From: Choanephora cucurbitarum
Taxonomy: Eukaryota; Mucoromycota; Mucoromycetes; Mucorales; Choanephoraceae
Reading direction: 5' to 3'
NCBI GenBank assembly: GCA_025331435.1
Contig: JAIWNI010000026.1
Span: forward strand, 248,001 to 312,000
DNA: 64,000 nucleotides
The notes beneath the pieces are model-generated. The model saw only the letters and a list, made by a program, of their open reading frames with translations, made no database searches and was not told the DNA's origin. Shown here piece after piece: positions 11,301 through 24,193 of the stretch (position 1 is the first letter of the stretch; every line of letters starts with the position of its first letter). The position numbers were made by a program, and so were the translations under genes.

Positions 11301-13121
11301 TTATTCTGGTGTGCCAATCAAACCTTTACCCCAGTTTTGAATGACACGAGAACATTGACTACGAATATGCTGAGAGCGAGCTGTCTTCCATAGCCCTAAA
11401 GCATCCAACTGTCTAGCATGATGAACACATTGTTCCCAATAAAACTTGGCATAGATTCTGTTCTCCACAACGCTCTTTTAAAAACAAATAAAAGTAAGTC
11501 TTTCTTATCTTCTCTCTCCCTCATCTATCTGAACTTACATCGAAATCCGAAACTTGCTTATGATTCTCATTTGGCATCTGTACAACAAAATCATCAGGTA
11601 AGATATAAATCTCATTTCCTTGCAAGTAACTTGAGAAAATACAAGCAGCACGACTATCCAGAAATCGTTCTGAACACCAAGGCTGAATTTTCTTTGATTG
11701 GATGACAACAGGCTCATAATGGAACTCGTATTTCTCGACAGGGTATAGATTGTCTGCATCCATCCACCTGTCTAGATCAGTAGGGCCTTCGTTCTCCTTC
11801 CAGTGCTTGTCGTCCAATACCATTTTCTCTTCACTGATCTTGATGATCAACTGGCTCTTGTCGTAAGGTACGTCGTTCTGAGTCACACCTGCACTTTTGA
11901 ATGTAAATGTAGGTAATGCCAATAGATCTCCACCTTTCAAAATGCTTTCAATACGCTCCTTGTTAGACTCTAATGTGCGACGCAAGTCTGTGGCAGGAAT
12001 AACACCAGAGGGCATGTCCATCACGAAATCAGTCTGTGCTAACAATCTGGCCAAATTACGTTCTGCATTGCGTGGCAAGAGGATATTGAGTTGAGAACCA
12101 GGAGCACGGGTCAAGTGAAGATCGACATTTCTATGAAGTTCAGGTGTATTTTCATATTGTTGCTTGATTCTCTGAATAGATGATTCATCATCGTCCGTGA
12201 CATGAACCACAGCAGAGATAGGACCTACATGATTGTCATCCAAAAACGGATTGAGTTTCTCTCTCTCTCTCTCTTGGTTTCCCGCTCTTTAAGGTAAATT
12301 ACCTTCCCAATAGATAGTCAATCTAACCAACTCTTCCCATGTATCAGGTGTTGTGGTAGTAATGAGTGTTACTTCATCTTTTTCAGGCACATTATCTGCC
12401 CTTTTCCAAAAAGGCTGAATGTTTTTTGCTGCATCATAATAACTCTTACTAAATAACTTGTGCATTTTTAAACCATGTGTCATATAATTCAAAAGGGAAA
12501 ATGAATTGTCTTTTTCAAAGGAAAACAATAGAGAAAACGCGTTTAGTTTCTTGTATAGATCAAAACCAATTTCCCATTTTCTTTACCTGGATCATATGTT
12601 CTTTCGGGTACCCAATCGTCAGATATCTTATTGTTGTTGACAACAGGATGGTCATTGGCCAGACTTGGACTGAAACCAACTTTGTCAGTTACAAGATATC
12701 TCCAGGTATGATTAAGTGACAAAAAGACACAGAAGATAACATAAAAGAGAGCAACAAAGCGTATGATTCGAGAATGAGTGATGTTGGATAAGATCGAAGG
12801 CTTTGAGGTGCCTCCAAAGGCATTACCATGTTTTGAGTGCGGTAAAAGAGGTCCTGAAGGGTTCAGGAAGGTATGAACTCGAAGAAGAAGGGAGTTGACA
12901 AGTCGAGAGGCGCCTGAAGTACCATTGATACGGGAACCAAGAGAACTAGTACTAGGTCGGTTATGGCGCTTTGGGTTCTCTACTGGTGACTCGAATGGTG
13001 GAGCTTGTTGTTGTACAGTGAGAGATGGCTTTCTTTGATGAGAAGTTGTCTTCTTGGACATGGTGATCGATGTTGACCGAGAATGTTTCGGTCTAGTTGT
13101 AGGCAATCCAATATCGGACAT
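11301..13121 (-). CDS. family 49 (LARGE/B4GAT1-like) glycosyltransferase
   Basis: Type II Golgi-type membrane glycosyltransferase related to the GT49 domain of LARGE and B4GAT1. Exons on the minus strand are 13121-12587, 12509-12303, 12224-11539 and 11474-11301, giving 533 aa. A basic, Ser/Thr-rich cytoplasmic tail is followed by one TM segment at about residues 119-138 (RIIRFVALFYVIFCVFLSL) and then the catalytic region. The splice joining EELVRLTIYWEG to PISAVVHVTDD restores the family-typical segment. Further on are NILLPRNAERNLARLLAQTD and VMDMPSGVIP, the region of the acidic metal-binding motif, then YEPVVIQSKK and RIYAKFYWEQC near the end. I start at MSDIGLP; an in-frame ATG 69 bases upstream would add a hydrophobic stretch and is less likely. 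In this fungus it probably builds a cell-wall or secreted glycan; donor and acceptor are unknown. Confidence 0.85.
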
Positions 13122-14709
13122 GTTCTTCAGAATAGACAAAAGGAGAGCGACTAGAGTAGATATGGAGTGGAAGGAGCAGAATATATACACACACTCAAAA
13201 TAAGAAAAAAAGGCGGGTAGGGAAAGAGGGAAAAGAACTAAATTATCGAATTTGAAGATGGTTTTTAATTAGAGTCAAGAAACACTATCTCCGCACCAAT
13301 CAATGAGCAGATAGTTTGAAATCCCGAAAATTGAGAGGAAAACGATCTTCTTTACCAGAGTCCTCCTCTTTTGTCTGTGGCTTGCTGATATCCAATGCAT
13401 TGCTCAGGTAAGTTTTGGTAGACAAGAAGCACCTTATTTTAGACACATATTGGACATCCATCTACTTGAAGGTTCTCAAAAAGAAAATCGAATGTACTTT
13501 AAAGAGCGACATTGTTAAAGCAATATTTCACTTTTGTTCAGGAAGTTCTGTTTTGATTATTTTGGAGCATGAGTAATAAGAGAGATGGGGACAATCTTTT
13601 TCTTTTGTAAGCTTATACACAGCATAAAATAATATGGTTTTTGTTCTCTATTTGAGATAGCTAGATTGACAGATTTTCTTTTGTCAACAGCAGTACTGAT
13701 ATTTCTAGTACTATATCAAAGATATCTCAACTTGCATGTATGGTCAGCTACTTGCATAAGCTTCTTGATTCCAAAGTGACTAATTTCTCAAACAAAGAAT
13801 ATGAACTTTTTTTGTGTGTATTGCTGTTAATTAGTCCAGTTTTATGTTGGGACTCTAAAAGTAAAAAAAAAAAAACCAAACCAATGTCATTATGCAACCC
13901 GATAGACAATATTAGCTTAATAATGACCATTTGATACTAAAGCATGCAATGCTGTCTATGCAGATAGAACTAATGATGATAGACAGTTTACCTTGCTTTT
14001 TTTTTTCTATATACAAAATGTACCCTTTTTATACAGGGTTAATAGGGTCGGAACAGGCCGAATTTGATGTAGATATCAAGGTTGTACATTGGTTGTGCAA
14101 GAAAATCAAATAAGCTTTATCAACTGTGCAACTAATTAAAGAAACATCAAAGTAATACTCTAAAGATCTACAAAAAAAAGTGTATGAGAAAAGGGGTACA
14201 TTGGATTGATCATAGGTACTTTAATTACAAGGACAAGAAACATACTCTCTTCACTGATGTGTGCTTAGTTTTCCAAGTAGTTTCTTGTATCAAATTACAC
14301 ATAAAACAATTAGAGTTTCTTTGGTTGTTGATAACAATGGTATGCAGGCCAAAACAGAAAGAGAGAAAAACATATTATCTCTTAGCATATGGCTACAGGT
14401 GTATCTACTCTGGAATGGATAATATGGTTTCTTAATGACATTTCTAATGATTTCCCATCTCATTCAACACGTATTGAACACAATACTTACTAGAGACATG
14501 TTAAGCATGAGTGTCATAATGACCAACCAAATCTATTTTGTAAGCCTATCAGTCTCGTCTTCAAGAAGACATGGTGCCTGAGTCATCCAACCTACTTTGA
14601 CGAATAGCATGGTGGCTTGTTTAAAACATTTTTCTCATAAAAACAATTTTTTTGATTCTCCACTTTATCATTTTCTTCTTTTTTTTCTTTCTTGTTCCAA
14701 AACACGACC
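13122..14709. other. intergenic between divergent genes
   Basis: Separates the GT49 gene (minus) from ThrRS (plus). Mostly AT-rich with no assigned function. On the minus strand a coding-like stretch of about 33 codons (13405-13308; ALDISKPQTKEEDSGKEDR...) precedes a stop, but no flanking exons could be joined to it. A T-rich leader precedes the ThrRS start. Confidence 0.5.
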
Positions 14710-17305
14710 ATGTCAGCTCCTGAACAAACCGTACCCAAGAACGAAAAGAAGGCTAAGGCTCCTAAGGCCAAGAAGGATGCTAATGCTAGTGCTTATCCTC
14801 TTGAGGTAAATGTTCAATGTATTATGATATTTCATGCTTCTTTTTCTAAAAATAATTCCCCCTTTTTGTGTGTATAGATGACACCTCCTCCTGAATACCT
14901 TCAACACCGTATTGACATGTTTGATAAATTAAAGGCTGCTGCTGATGCTGAAGTTGCCAGTAAATATCATATCTAAACCGGTTGCATGAATCATTAATTT
15001 ATTTCCAATAGAGCAACCTCGCGAGCCTATTACTATCACTTTGCCTGATGGTTCTACTAAGGAAGGTACCTCTTGGGAAACTTCTCCCATGACAATCGCT
15101 GCTGGTATTGCCAAGTCTCTTGCTGAACGCACAGTGATTGCCAAGGTTGATGGTGAGCTTTGGGATTTGACTCGTCCTCTTGAGAAGTCTTGTAAATTAG
15201 AATTACTTGATTTTGAGAATGACGAAGGTAAGATGGTCTTTTGGCATTCATCTGCTCACATGTTGGGTGAAGCTTGTGAACGTCACTATGGTTGTAACTT
15301 GTGTATTGGTCCTCCATTGAAGGAAGGTGGTTTCTATTACGAAATGGGCTTGGCAGATCGGTACAGTCTATAGAGAGATGACAACATGTTAAGATACTAA
15401 TGGAATGTTCTTTGAGTTAGTGTTGTCAGTCAAACCGATTACCCTAACCTTGAAAAGTTGGTCAACCAATTTGCTAAGGAAAAGCAAACTTTTGAACGTC
15501 TTGTTATTTCAAAGGAGGATATTTTGGAGATGTTTAAGCACAACCCTTACAAAGTACACATTATCAAGGATAAGATTCCTGATGGCAGCAGCACCACAGT
15601 CTACAGATGTGGTCCTTTGATTGATTTGTGTAGAGGTCCTCATGTGCCTCATACTGGTCGTGTTAAGGCTTTCTCTGTCACTAAGGTTTGGGACCATTTC
15701 ACTCTTTTCTCTTTACCCTAACTCACACTGTTAACAGAACTCTGCTTCTTATTTCTTGGGTGATGCCAAGAACGACTCTCTTCAACGTCTCTATGGTATC
15801 TCTTTCCCTGATAAGAAATTGATGACTGAATACAAGCAATTTATTGAAGAAGCCGCTAAGCGTGATCACCGTAAGATCGGCAAGGTAAATCTATTTTTTT
15901 TAATAGAGCCATTGAAAGAGAGTGAACTGAACAGACGATAGGAACAAGAACTTTTCTTTTTCCATGAATTATCACCTGGTTCAGCCTTTATGCTTCCTCA
16001 TGGTGCTCGTGTCTACAATGCTTTGATGGGTTTGATTAAGGTAAAAATGGTTATATGTGTTGGATCTCAGTGATATTGAAAGCGATGTTAGGATGAATAT
16101 CAACAAAGAGGCTTCACTGAAGTCATTACTCCCAACATGTTCAACTTGAAGCTCTGGAACCAATCTGGCCATGCTCAAAAGTACAAGGAAAACATGTTCT
16201 GTCTTGAAGTCGACAAGGAAGAATTTGCCTTGAAGCCAATGAACTGTCCTGGTCACTGTTTGATGTTTGGCCACAAGGAAAGAAGTTACCGTGATCTTCC
16301 TGTTCGTTTTGCTGATTTCGGTGTTCTTCACCGTAACGAATTCTCAGGTGCTCTTTCTGGTTTGACTCGTGTTCGTCGTTTCCAACAAGATGATGCTCAC
16401 ATTTTTTGTCGTATTGATCAAGTAAGAAAGATAGCTTAGATGTGTTGATCAGATAACTAAATCAATGATAGATTGAACAAGAAATGGCTGGTTGTTTTGA
16501 TTTCTTGGATAAGGTCTATGGTATCTTTGGATTTGACTTCCACTTGAAGCTCTCTACTCGTCCTGAAAACTATATTGGTGAACTTGATGTTTGGAACAAG
16601 GCAGAAAAGGTAAAAGCGTCTAAACAGATAAAAAGAAAACAGACTCATGGACTCTATTAGATGTTGGAAGACTCTCTGAACCGTTTCACAGCTCAAAAGG
16701 GTACCACATGGGATGTTGATCCTGGAGATGGTGCTTTCTATGGTCCCAAGATTGATATTGTTATTTCAGATGCCCTTCGCCGTAAGCATCAATGTGCCAC
16801 TATCCAACTTGATTTCCAATTGCCTGAGCGTTTCAAGTTGGAATACCGTACTGATGGTACTGGTGCTGAAGATGCCATGGCTCGTCCAGTCATCATTCAC
16901 CGTGCCATTCTTGGTTCAGTTGAACGTATGATGGGTATTGTGATTGAACACTTTGCCGGTAAATTCCCCTTCTGGTTGTCTCCTCGTCAAATCCAGGTTG
17001 TGCCTGTTGCTCAAGCCTTCAATGGCTATGCTAAGGAAATTGTTGATCAACTGGTCAAATTGGGTGTTCATGCTGATGCTGATTTGGGTGATAACACACT
17101 CAACAAGAAGATCAGAAATGCTGAACTTGCTCACTATAACTTTATCTTTGTTGTTGGTGAAGTTGAACAGAACACACGCTCTGTCAATGTCCGTAACCGA
17201 GATGATGTTGGCACTAAGGCTAAGGGACAAACAGTTCCTTTGGAACAAGTGATTGAAAGTGTTCAACGATTGAAGACTGAAAGAAGCTTAGAGAACAAGC
17301 TTTAG
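14710..17305 (+). CDS. THS1: threonyl-tRNA synthetase, cytosolic
   Basis: Class II synthetase that charges tRNA-Thr. Nine exons: 14710-14805, 14878-14959, 15012-15360, 15421-15685, 15738-15884, 15942-16040, 16092-16421, 16472-16609 and 16661-17305, giving 716 aa (yeast Ths1 is 734). A Lys/Ala-rich head (residues 1-28) without an amphipathic Arg-rich presequence suggests the cytosolic form. A TGS domain follows ([13 protein letters not shown]), then the editing domain with [10 protein letters not shown] at about 138. The catalytic core shows MNCPGHC at about 396, motif 2 with VLHRNEF at about 426 and [11 protein letters not shown], and motif 3 [13 protein letters not shown] at about 582. The C-terminal anticodon-binding domain starts near QIQVVPV. 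Codon use favours a small set of C/T-ending codons, as in highly expressed genes. Confidence 0.97.
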
Positions 17306-17773
17306 AAGAGTGAATTAAAGTCCATATTTTTTTTTTAAACATCTGCTTTTTTTTTTTGTGTATAAGTTCTATATATATCATGACGGAATTCACCATTTTA
17401 AGAAATATCAATAGAAAGGAAAAGAAAGAAAATGCGTTTGCATGTATTTCAAAGTGAACTACATAAAAGCCAACATAAGCTTGAAAACAAGCGTTTTTTG
17501 GGATCAAGAAAAGATAATCGATGACAGATCTTATTTGACTCTATCCAAAAACAAAACTAAAAATAAAAAAAAGACTGGGTTAAAAAAGATTTTTTTTTTT
17601 CGCCAGTGATGAATTTTACATTGAAAAAGGATTCTTTGTTTTTCTTCGATTATATATTCTAGCAAAAAAGTTTCTTTTTTTTTCTTCTTTTTTCCTTCCT
17701 TCTTTTTTCTTTCTTTTTCCCTTTGATTTTTCTTAAAGCACACAATTTTCCATTTTTCCTTATTATCGTTCTG
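17306..17773. other. intergenic, T-rich
   Basis: ThrRS 3' UTR and the velvet-gene leader. Long poly-T and T/C tracts occur (17329-17358, 17590-17600, 17671-17733). No gene seen. Confidence 0.6.
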
Positions 17774-19149
17774 ATGTCTAACAAAACAATCTTAATTCCT
17801 CCACCACTTGGATTAGGACGTCCAAGTCAGAAAAGCAAAAAATATAAATTGAGTAAGTGATAGATGTCTCTAAAATATATCTAATCATTTTTTTCTTCCT
17901 TTTATTTTTTATTTTACCCACTTTATTTAAAACTCCGCCCTCTCACTCTATTAGTTGTGATTCAGAATCCTATTAGGGCTAGGTGTTGTGGGTTTGGTGA
18001 AAAAGATCGAAGACCGATAGATCCTCCACCGATTCTGCAATTATTTATTGAACGCCCCGATGGAACGCTACAGAACGCAAAGTAAACATCCTTCTCTTTT
18101 TTTCTTTGGCTGACAGAATAGCTAACTGATGTTCTCTTGTAGTGAGGATGATTGTAATATATCACTGTTTGTAGTTCAATGCGATCTCTATTCAGAAGAC
18201 TGTAAAGAGCAGCGTGGACATGTCTATAACCCTTCTTCTTCTTCTTCAGTTGCATCTAATGGTAACAAAATTCAAGACAGAATAAGAATAGATCAATAAC
18301 TTCTTTTTGTGTAGCTTCCACTTCAGAAAGATTCATACCAACCACTGGAGCACTCTTGACCTTCCAAGAACCCACCCCTACACGTTCACTTATGGGAGCA
18401 GTTGTGTCGAATGCGTATCAGTTAGCAGATCAGAACAATAAACCGGGAATTTTCTTTATATTTCAAGATCTTTCGGTGCGGATAGAAGGCCGCTTCTGTT
18501 TGAAGTTCATGTTCATCAATCTCTCAGCAGGGTAATTTGAGGTTTTTCTCTTTTAGTCAGTCAGAGTATATGGTCAATAACAAATCATTTTAGTGACCCT
18601 TTGACTATGAGTACACAGGTATCTGACTCTGTCTTTTCAGATCCTTTCACTGTCTATTCTGCAAAGAACTTTCCAGGCATGACAGGTAAAAAAAAAAATT
18701 GATATTTGTTGTATGTTCAACTCATGATTGTCTTGTCAGATTCTACTTTACTCTCACAATGCTTTGCTCAACAAAGCATAAAAATATCGATAAGAAAAGG
18801 TAGGAGAGTGCGGAGGGTGGTTGATCGAACTTCTTTTGCCAACAACAATAAATTAGCTGATAACCATCGTACATTAAGAGACGATAACTATGGCAGTAAT
18901 GACAAGAAGAAGAGCAATTCCACTTCAAAAGTCGACCAACAACCACAACAACAGGTACAGCAATTACCTCAACTATCACAACTGCCTGGAATACTTCAAC
19001 CATCTCAACAGTTACCACCCCCACCACCACCACCACCATCATCTACATCATCATCTCAGTTACCACCACAACAACAACAACCATCATCATCATCAACTAA
19101 ACCCAACTATAGACGTATCGATATATCTACGTTCTTGTCACCGCCCTAA
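17774..19149 (+). CDS. velvet-domain transcriptional regulator
   Basis: Member of the fungal velvet family (VeA/VelB/VosA/VelC), NF-kB-like DNA-binding regulators of development and metabolism. Exons are 17774-17852, 17955-18081, 18143-18261, 18315-18531, 18594-18685 and 18740-19149, giving 347 aa. The velvet domain spans about residues 27-232: [19 protein letters not shown], then [69 protein letters not shown] and [10 protein letters not shown]. No long insertion breaks the domain, so it is closer to VosA/VelC-like layouts than to ascomycete VelB. The tail is Gln/Pro/Ser-rich with a Pro8 run and no recognised motif. Which ascomycete member it corresponds to needs a tree, so I give no symbol. 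Confidence 0.94.
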
Positions 19150-19670
19150 GTCTTACAGCATATCATATTTATTTCTCACCCTTCCCTGTCCACTTTCTCT
19201 TTCTTTTATAGCTTTCATTTCTCTTAATTTGTACATAGTCAAGTTGAAAAAGGAAGAAAAAATAATACTTCGCTTACTGTCTTTCTATAAAAGAAAAAAA
19301 GTAACCTTACCTAAATTGGTTATTTGTGTTATGCTTAAGAGAACAAAGTATTTGTTCTTTCATCAGTATGTTACATGTCTATCTATTTCTTTCTATGGAA
19401 AGGCCATGCACTCTTATGCTATCATAAACACTCCAATTATGTGTTTGTTAAAAACATAAGACATGATCTTTTCTCTGCTTATTTTTTCATGTAATATTTA
19501 AAGTTGATATACACACGAAACCATTTTAAATGCTGATTATTCTGATGTTACACTAGAGTAACACCAAAGTAAAATAAATGTTGTGTACCTGTTAGCCTTC
19601 TTCTTTTCTTTGTCTTTTTCTTTTCTATTGTCATTCATCTCTCTCTTTCTTTTTCTTTTTTCTCAAAAAA
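19150..19670. other. intergenic, no supported gene
   Basis: Velvet-gene 3' UTR and the TBC-gene promoter, ending in a CT-rich leader (19590-19660). No gene seen. Confidence 0.6.
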
Positions 19671-22600
19671 ATGACAACAGTTGCTCCTTTAGCGCCTGAA
19701 GTAATTGATCGTCTAAGAACACTTCAGAATCGAAATATGCCTGTCTCAGTAGACGAAATAGTCTTGGCAGCTCATTCAGCACCTGATCAGACAACTAGCT
19801 CATCTCAAGAAAAGTCAAGTTTAGCAGAACGTCGAAAGCTTCAACCTAACTTTAGGCAACTCAAGCTAAGACAAAACCAATCTACGACTTATCTCTCTGA
19901 TACTGAAGAAAAAGTCCTTAAGCGACTAGAAGAGGCAAATGCAAAACTTCCTGCTCAGGTAAAAGTTTTCCTCTTTTCAGAGTAATCGAGCTTATTTTAA
20001 TTTTAATGTTTAACTAGGACTCCGAAGAATACATGTTAGCACATCTAGAAAGACAAAATGCCCTTCTAAACGCCGACCCAAAATCAGTCTGTATTGAATC
20101 AAATCGACTTCAAGCTGATTTCCATACAATTCGAAACCTGGTAAGCGATGCTACCTTTTCACCTGTTCGAGAAGACTATGAGGAAACGATCCAGGCCATG
20201 TTGGCCAAAGCACCTCTGAAGGAAGAAACTACAGATTACGATCATGATGAATGGGATTTTTGGCAAGAGGTTGTCAAGGATTTCCCTGCTGCTGTTGCTA
20301 AATTTCCTCACCTGTTGACAGCCAAGCTTCAACATGGAGGTATTCCTCATCGTATTCGTGGTGTCATCTGGCAAGCCATGTCTCAGTCCAGTTCACTTAA
20401 TTTGGAAAGCCTTTATCACACTCTCTCTGAAGAAAATGAAACATCTTCTTATGAACGTATCATCCAACGTGATCTCTCTCGCACCTTCCCTCAACTCGAT
20501 ATGTTTAAAGATGATGGTGGCGAGGGTCAATTAGCCATGGGTCGTCTCTTAAAAGCCTATAGCTTGTATGATGCTCATGTTGGCTATTGTCAAGGACTTG
20601 CCTTTTTGGTTGGACCTTTATTGATGACAGTAAGTTCGCTTTATGATGACAAAGTAACACCCATTGATTCTTTTTTTAACAGATGCCAGAAAAGCAAGCT
20701 TTTTGTGTTTTTGTCAGGTAAGACAATGTTGCAACCAGACATCATGTTGCCTTTATACTTATTGTTGAAATCAGACTCATGGAAACATACGATATGAGAA
20801 CTATGTTCACCCTAAATATGGAAGGCTTGCATCTTCGATTGCACCAATTTGGAATGCTCCTATCTCAGCTTTGTCCTCGTTTAGATGCTCATTTCAAGTG
20901 TCACCAAATTCATACAGCCATGTATGCCTCACAATGGTATCTTACCTTATTTGCCTACTCATTTCCCATCTCACTTGTCCTGCGTATCTATGACCTTGTG
21001 TTTGCTGAAGGAGCAGTCGAGACCATCACTCGAGTGGCTGTTGCTCTCATGAAGAAAAACGAAGAGACCCTATTAGAGATCAACGAGTTTGAGCACTTGA
21101 TGATGTATCTTGGTTCTCGAAAACTCTATGAAGCAGGATACAACTCAGATCCTGAAGCTGTCATTCATGACGCCATGGCCTTAAGTTCAGTCATCACCAA
21201 ACAAAAGATGGATAGCATATCCGACAGTTATCATCGCGAAATGGAACAAGGCAAGACACGGGCTCAACAGGTCTTGGCCATTCGATTTGGCGGCTGGAGT
21301 CTCCCTGGTAAATCACCCAAGCGTCCAAGCAACAACAAAAGAGATTCTTGGTTTTCATGGGGATCCACTGTGGCCTTGGACGAGACAACGCCCAAATCAG
21401 ATCCAATCACACCACCAGCACTACCTTCTTCTGTGACCTCAAGTCAACATGATATAGTGCCTTCATCTCAAGATCGTACTGTTCCCTTATTGCACGAACA
21501 GATTGAAGATCTTGTGGCTGCCTTGTCACATCTTCAAAAGGAAAACAGTCAGATCACAGAAGACTTGATGGCCAGACAAATGAAAGAGATGGATTGGGCT
21601 AAAGAGCGCGAAGAGTTGCTTCAGAGAAATGCTCTTTTGGAAAAACAGCTTGGTCATCGACAGGATTCTCTTGAAGATCAACTGTCCGACGCTGATTCCT
21701 CCCTTGCTGAAACACCCTCTGATCGAATTCAAAAGGAAGCTGAGTTTGTTGGATTTGTCAAGTCCTTAGAATTGAGTGGCGATTTTGGTTCCTTGATTGC
21801 AGACGCATTCGTCACTGATCCACAACCAGAGATGGACAACAAAATGCTCAAGAAGAATAAGAGAGAGCAAGATGATCTGGCCAGCCTAAAAGACCCAGAG
21901 CGTGTGATCAAAGAGACTGCCCACACTGATCTTTGCGAAATCACATCGGAACTTGTGTCAATCAAGCTAGCGAATTTCGAAATGGGTCAGAAATACCAAA
22001 AGATATGTGAATCCAACGAAGAACTTGCCAGGGCTCTCAAGACCACAAAGGAAGGACAGGCAGCCTTGATTGAGCGAATCATGGAGCTTCAGACAACGAT
22101 TGAATCACTTCAGGTCGATAAGGAACACTTGTTACAAGAGAGAGATCATCTGACAGAAGAAAACCAAGCGTTGACAGAAAGGGACTTGACCATCACCAAG
22201 ACATGCGCCGATCTTCAGCTGGAAAAGCTCTCGTTAGACAAAGACTGTCATGACCTGAAAGAGAAGATCATGGAGCTTGAAGAACAACGTCGTGAGTACC
22301 TTATGCCGCGTGGATCCTTTGCGGAAGAGGTCTTTGCAGCACATCAATCGTTATTTGGCACAGATTCGGTGCCTATGAGTCGAAGACATACACTACAGGT
22401 GTTTTCAGATGAAAAGGATGTGTATCAAAAGAAATACATTGAAAGTGATTTGAGATGTAGAGAGTTAGAGAAGATGTTGGCAGAGACTAAATTCAGACTG
22501 GTTGAATATGAAACAGCCTCAGGTGGATCGGTGCAGCAGAACAGACGGTCCACTATTCAGACCAAGAGAAGTTCCGTCCTGTCGAGGACAGGGAGCAGCT

Positions 22601-22806
22601 GCAGTTCGATCATTGCTCCGTTATCACCTACTTTTGGAGAACCAAGAGAATCGAATGAAAGTCTTCGTTCGACTGTCTCTAGTTCCAGTAACCACCATAA
22701 ACGGGCAAGCATGTACTCTCGATTTGTAAACATTTTGGGTACAGGATCACTTACAGAAGAGACACAGGCTATCGTTGAAGAACCTCAAAGACTGAATTGT
22801 CACTAA
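19671..22806 (+). CDS. TBC-domain Rab GTPase-activating protein, Gyp5/EVI5 type
   Basis: Stimulates GTP hydrolysis by Rab GTPases in vesicle traffic. Exons are 19671-19958, 20018-20629, 20683-20717 (35 nt) and 20775-22806, giving 988 aa. The TBC domain begins near residue 202 (HGGIPHRIRGVIW). It has the arginine finger in IQRDLSR (Arg about 251) and the glutamine finger in VGYCQG (about 286-289). The 35-nt exon MPEKQAFCVFVR is needed to complete the conserved core before LMETYDMRTMF. YASQWYLTLFAYSFP follows. The C-terminal half is a long Glu/Lys/Gln-rich coiled coil, the layout of EVI5 and Gyp5/Gyl1. Yeast Gyp5 acts on Ypt1/Sec4 in ER-Golgi and exocytic traffic; the Rab here is inferred, not shown. 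Confidence 0.94.
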
Positions 22807-23050
22807 TCTATTATCCCATATCATTTCTCTATCATCATTTATTCCTATAGTTATTCAAGTATACATATACCCTCTTGTTTGTTGTGGTTTATCTCTCTCT
22901 CTCTTTTTAAATCGTCAAATTATTGCTGAGCAAAAAATAAAAACAAAAAATTGAAAAACATCATAAATACCTCTCGGTCAAGTCATGTGTTTGTACTTCA
23001 AACGATAGAGTTTCCTTCTATTTTTTTAGGCTCTTTTTTTTATTTTTATC

Positions 23051-23081
23051 TTTTTACTTTTTACTTTTTACTTTTTACTTT
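23051..23081 (+). repeat. TTTTTAC tandem heptamer repeat
   Basis: About four tandem copies of TTTTTAC plus a partial copy lie 11-41 bases before the start codon of the START-domain gene. They form most of its pyrimidine-rich leader and probably affect promoter or 5' UTR length between strains. Confidence 0.85.
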
Positions 23082-23091
23082 AAGGATAAAC

Positions 23092-24193
23092 ATGTTTGCA
23101 GAATCCATCATACCGTCTGATAATAAGCATGCCAAATATACAAGGGAAAGGTTAGGTTATTTGAAACATCTTACATATACACTTGACAACTGGACGCTTG
23201 ACCAAGAAAGCGAAGGCGCCAAATTATACACGCAACAGCCGGCCAATTCCAATGAGCCTATTTTGGTTCGAGGAGACACTGTACTGACAAAATTACCTCC
23301 TGGTTGTACCCCTCTGACAGTTGCTACTGTGGCCACACTACCGGGTTGTCGAAAAATATGTAAATTTGATCTCTAGTTAAGAGTATGCTCTCTATTTATC
23401 TCTACTCATTTTCTCCATAGGGGATGATAAATATGATCAATCAGAAATCAAAGAATATTATACTAGGTACGAATCATTACTTTGGGTAAAACTAAAAGCA
23501 CCATGGCCTATCAGGTAAGCTTTCTTAGGGGCTATATTCTGTCTCTTTTTTTTTATTAAGTGATTTGTTTAGTCCTCGTGATTTTGCTGCAACATCGATT
23601 CGAGGTAAGAAAGATGGAAAGATAAACAAACACAGCCATTTGATTGTTATCGTAAAGATGTTCAACCTGCTGAAGTGTATTGTTCAATCACTTCAGTTGA
23701 AGATGATGCTATCCCTGATACTCCCAGTACAGTGAGAGGCAAACTCTATATATCCGGTTGGAAACTATATACAACCGATGAGGGACATATTGGTATAACC
23801 TATGTCAACCAGGTTGATCTAGCTGGTTCTTTGCCTTGGTCTTTTGTGAGAAAGATGCTCATCCAAAGTGCTGCTTGTGCAGCCAAGGTTCGACAATACA
23901 TTGAAAACTATGGATTTCCTCCTACAACACAACTCGTCCATCATGACGCGGTCTTTCTTGGAGAAGAGTTTGAGCATGAGACAAGACGATACAGTCTTGA
24001 CCTGAAGCCAAAGAGTCAACATGCTCATGTTGAGATCGTGTGTAGTCATCAGATGTACCCACAAGGCATTCAGTTGGAAATGGCTGAAGGAAGTGCTGAG
24101 ATGAAACAGGTTCAAGACAAAGACCAAAACTATCGTATCACCTTGAAAGACTTAAAGGGTGATCGTTTTAGGTTGATTCTGACAAAGAAGTGA
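23092..24193 (+). CDS. START-domain lipid-binding protein
   Basis: Exons are 23092-23359, 23421-23514, 23573-23604 (32 nt) and 23658-24193, giving 309 aa. The protein is nearly all one START/SRPBCC-like fold: YYTRYESLLWVKLKAPWPIS and PRDFAATSIR are typical of the start of the ligand pocket, and YCSITSVEDD, VRGKLYISGWKLY, ITYVNQVDLAGSLPWSFV and the C-terminal helix motif KMLIQSAACAAKVRQYI follow in order. The last intron was set at the AG of CGTAAAG (ending 23657), because the nearer AG gives a stop. No signal peptide or TM is visible, so it is probably cytosolic and carries a lipid or other hydrophobic ligand. The ligand is unknown. The start at 23092 is favoured over upstream in-frame ATGs inside the T-rich leader. 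Confidence 0.85.

Noticed and set aside
18890..19459. 189-codon frame with a long His-rich stretch
   Set aside because: Out-of-phase reading of the velvet protein's CCA/CAA-rich tail (Pro/Gln codons read as His/Asn/Thr).
20334..20534. Second frame inside the Rab GAP exon 2
   Set aside because: Shadow of the TBC coding sequence.
23605..23638. Nearer acceptor (CACAG) for the last START-gene intron
   Set aside because: Gives an immediate stop; the AG at 23656-23657 keeps the frame and the conserved text.
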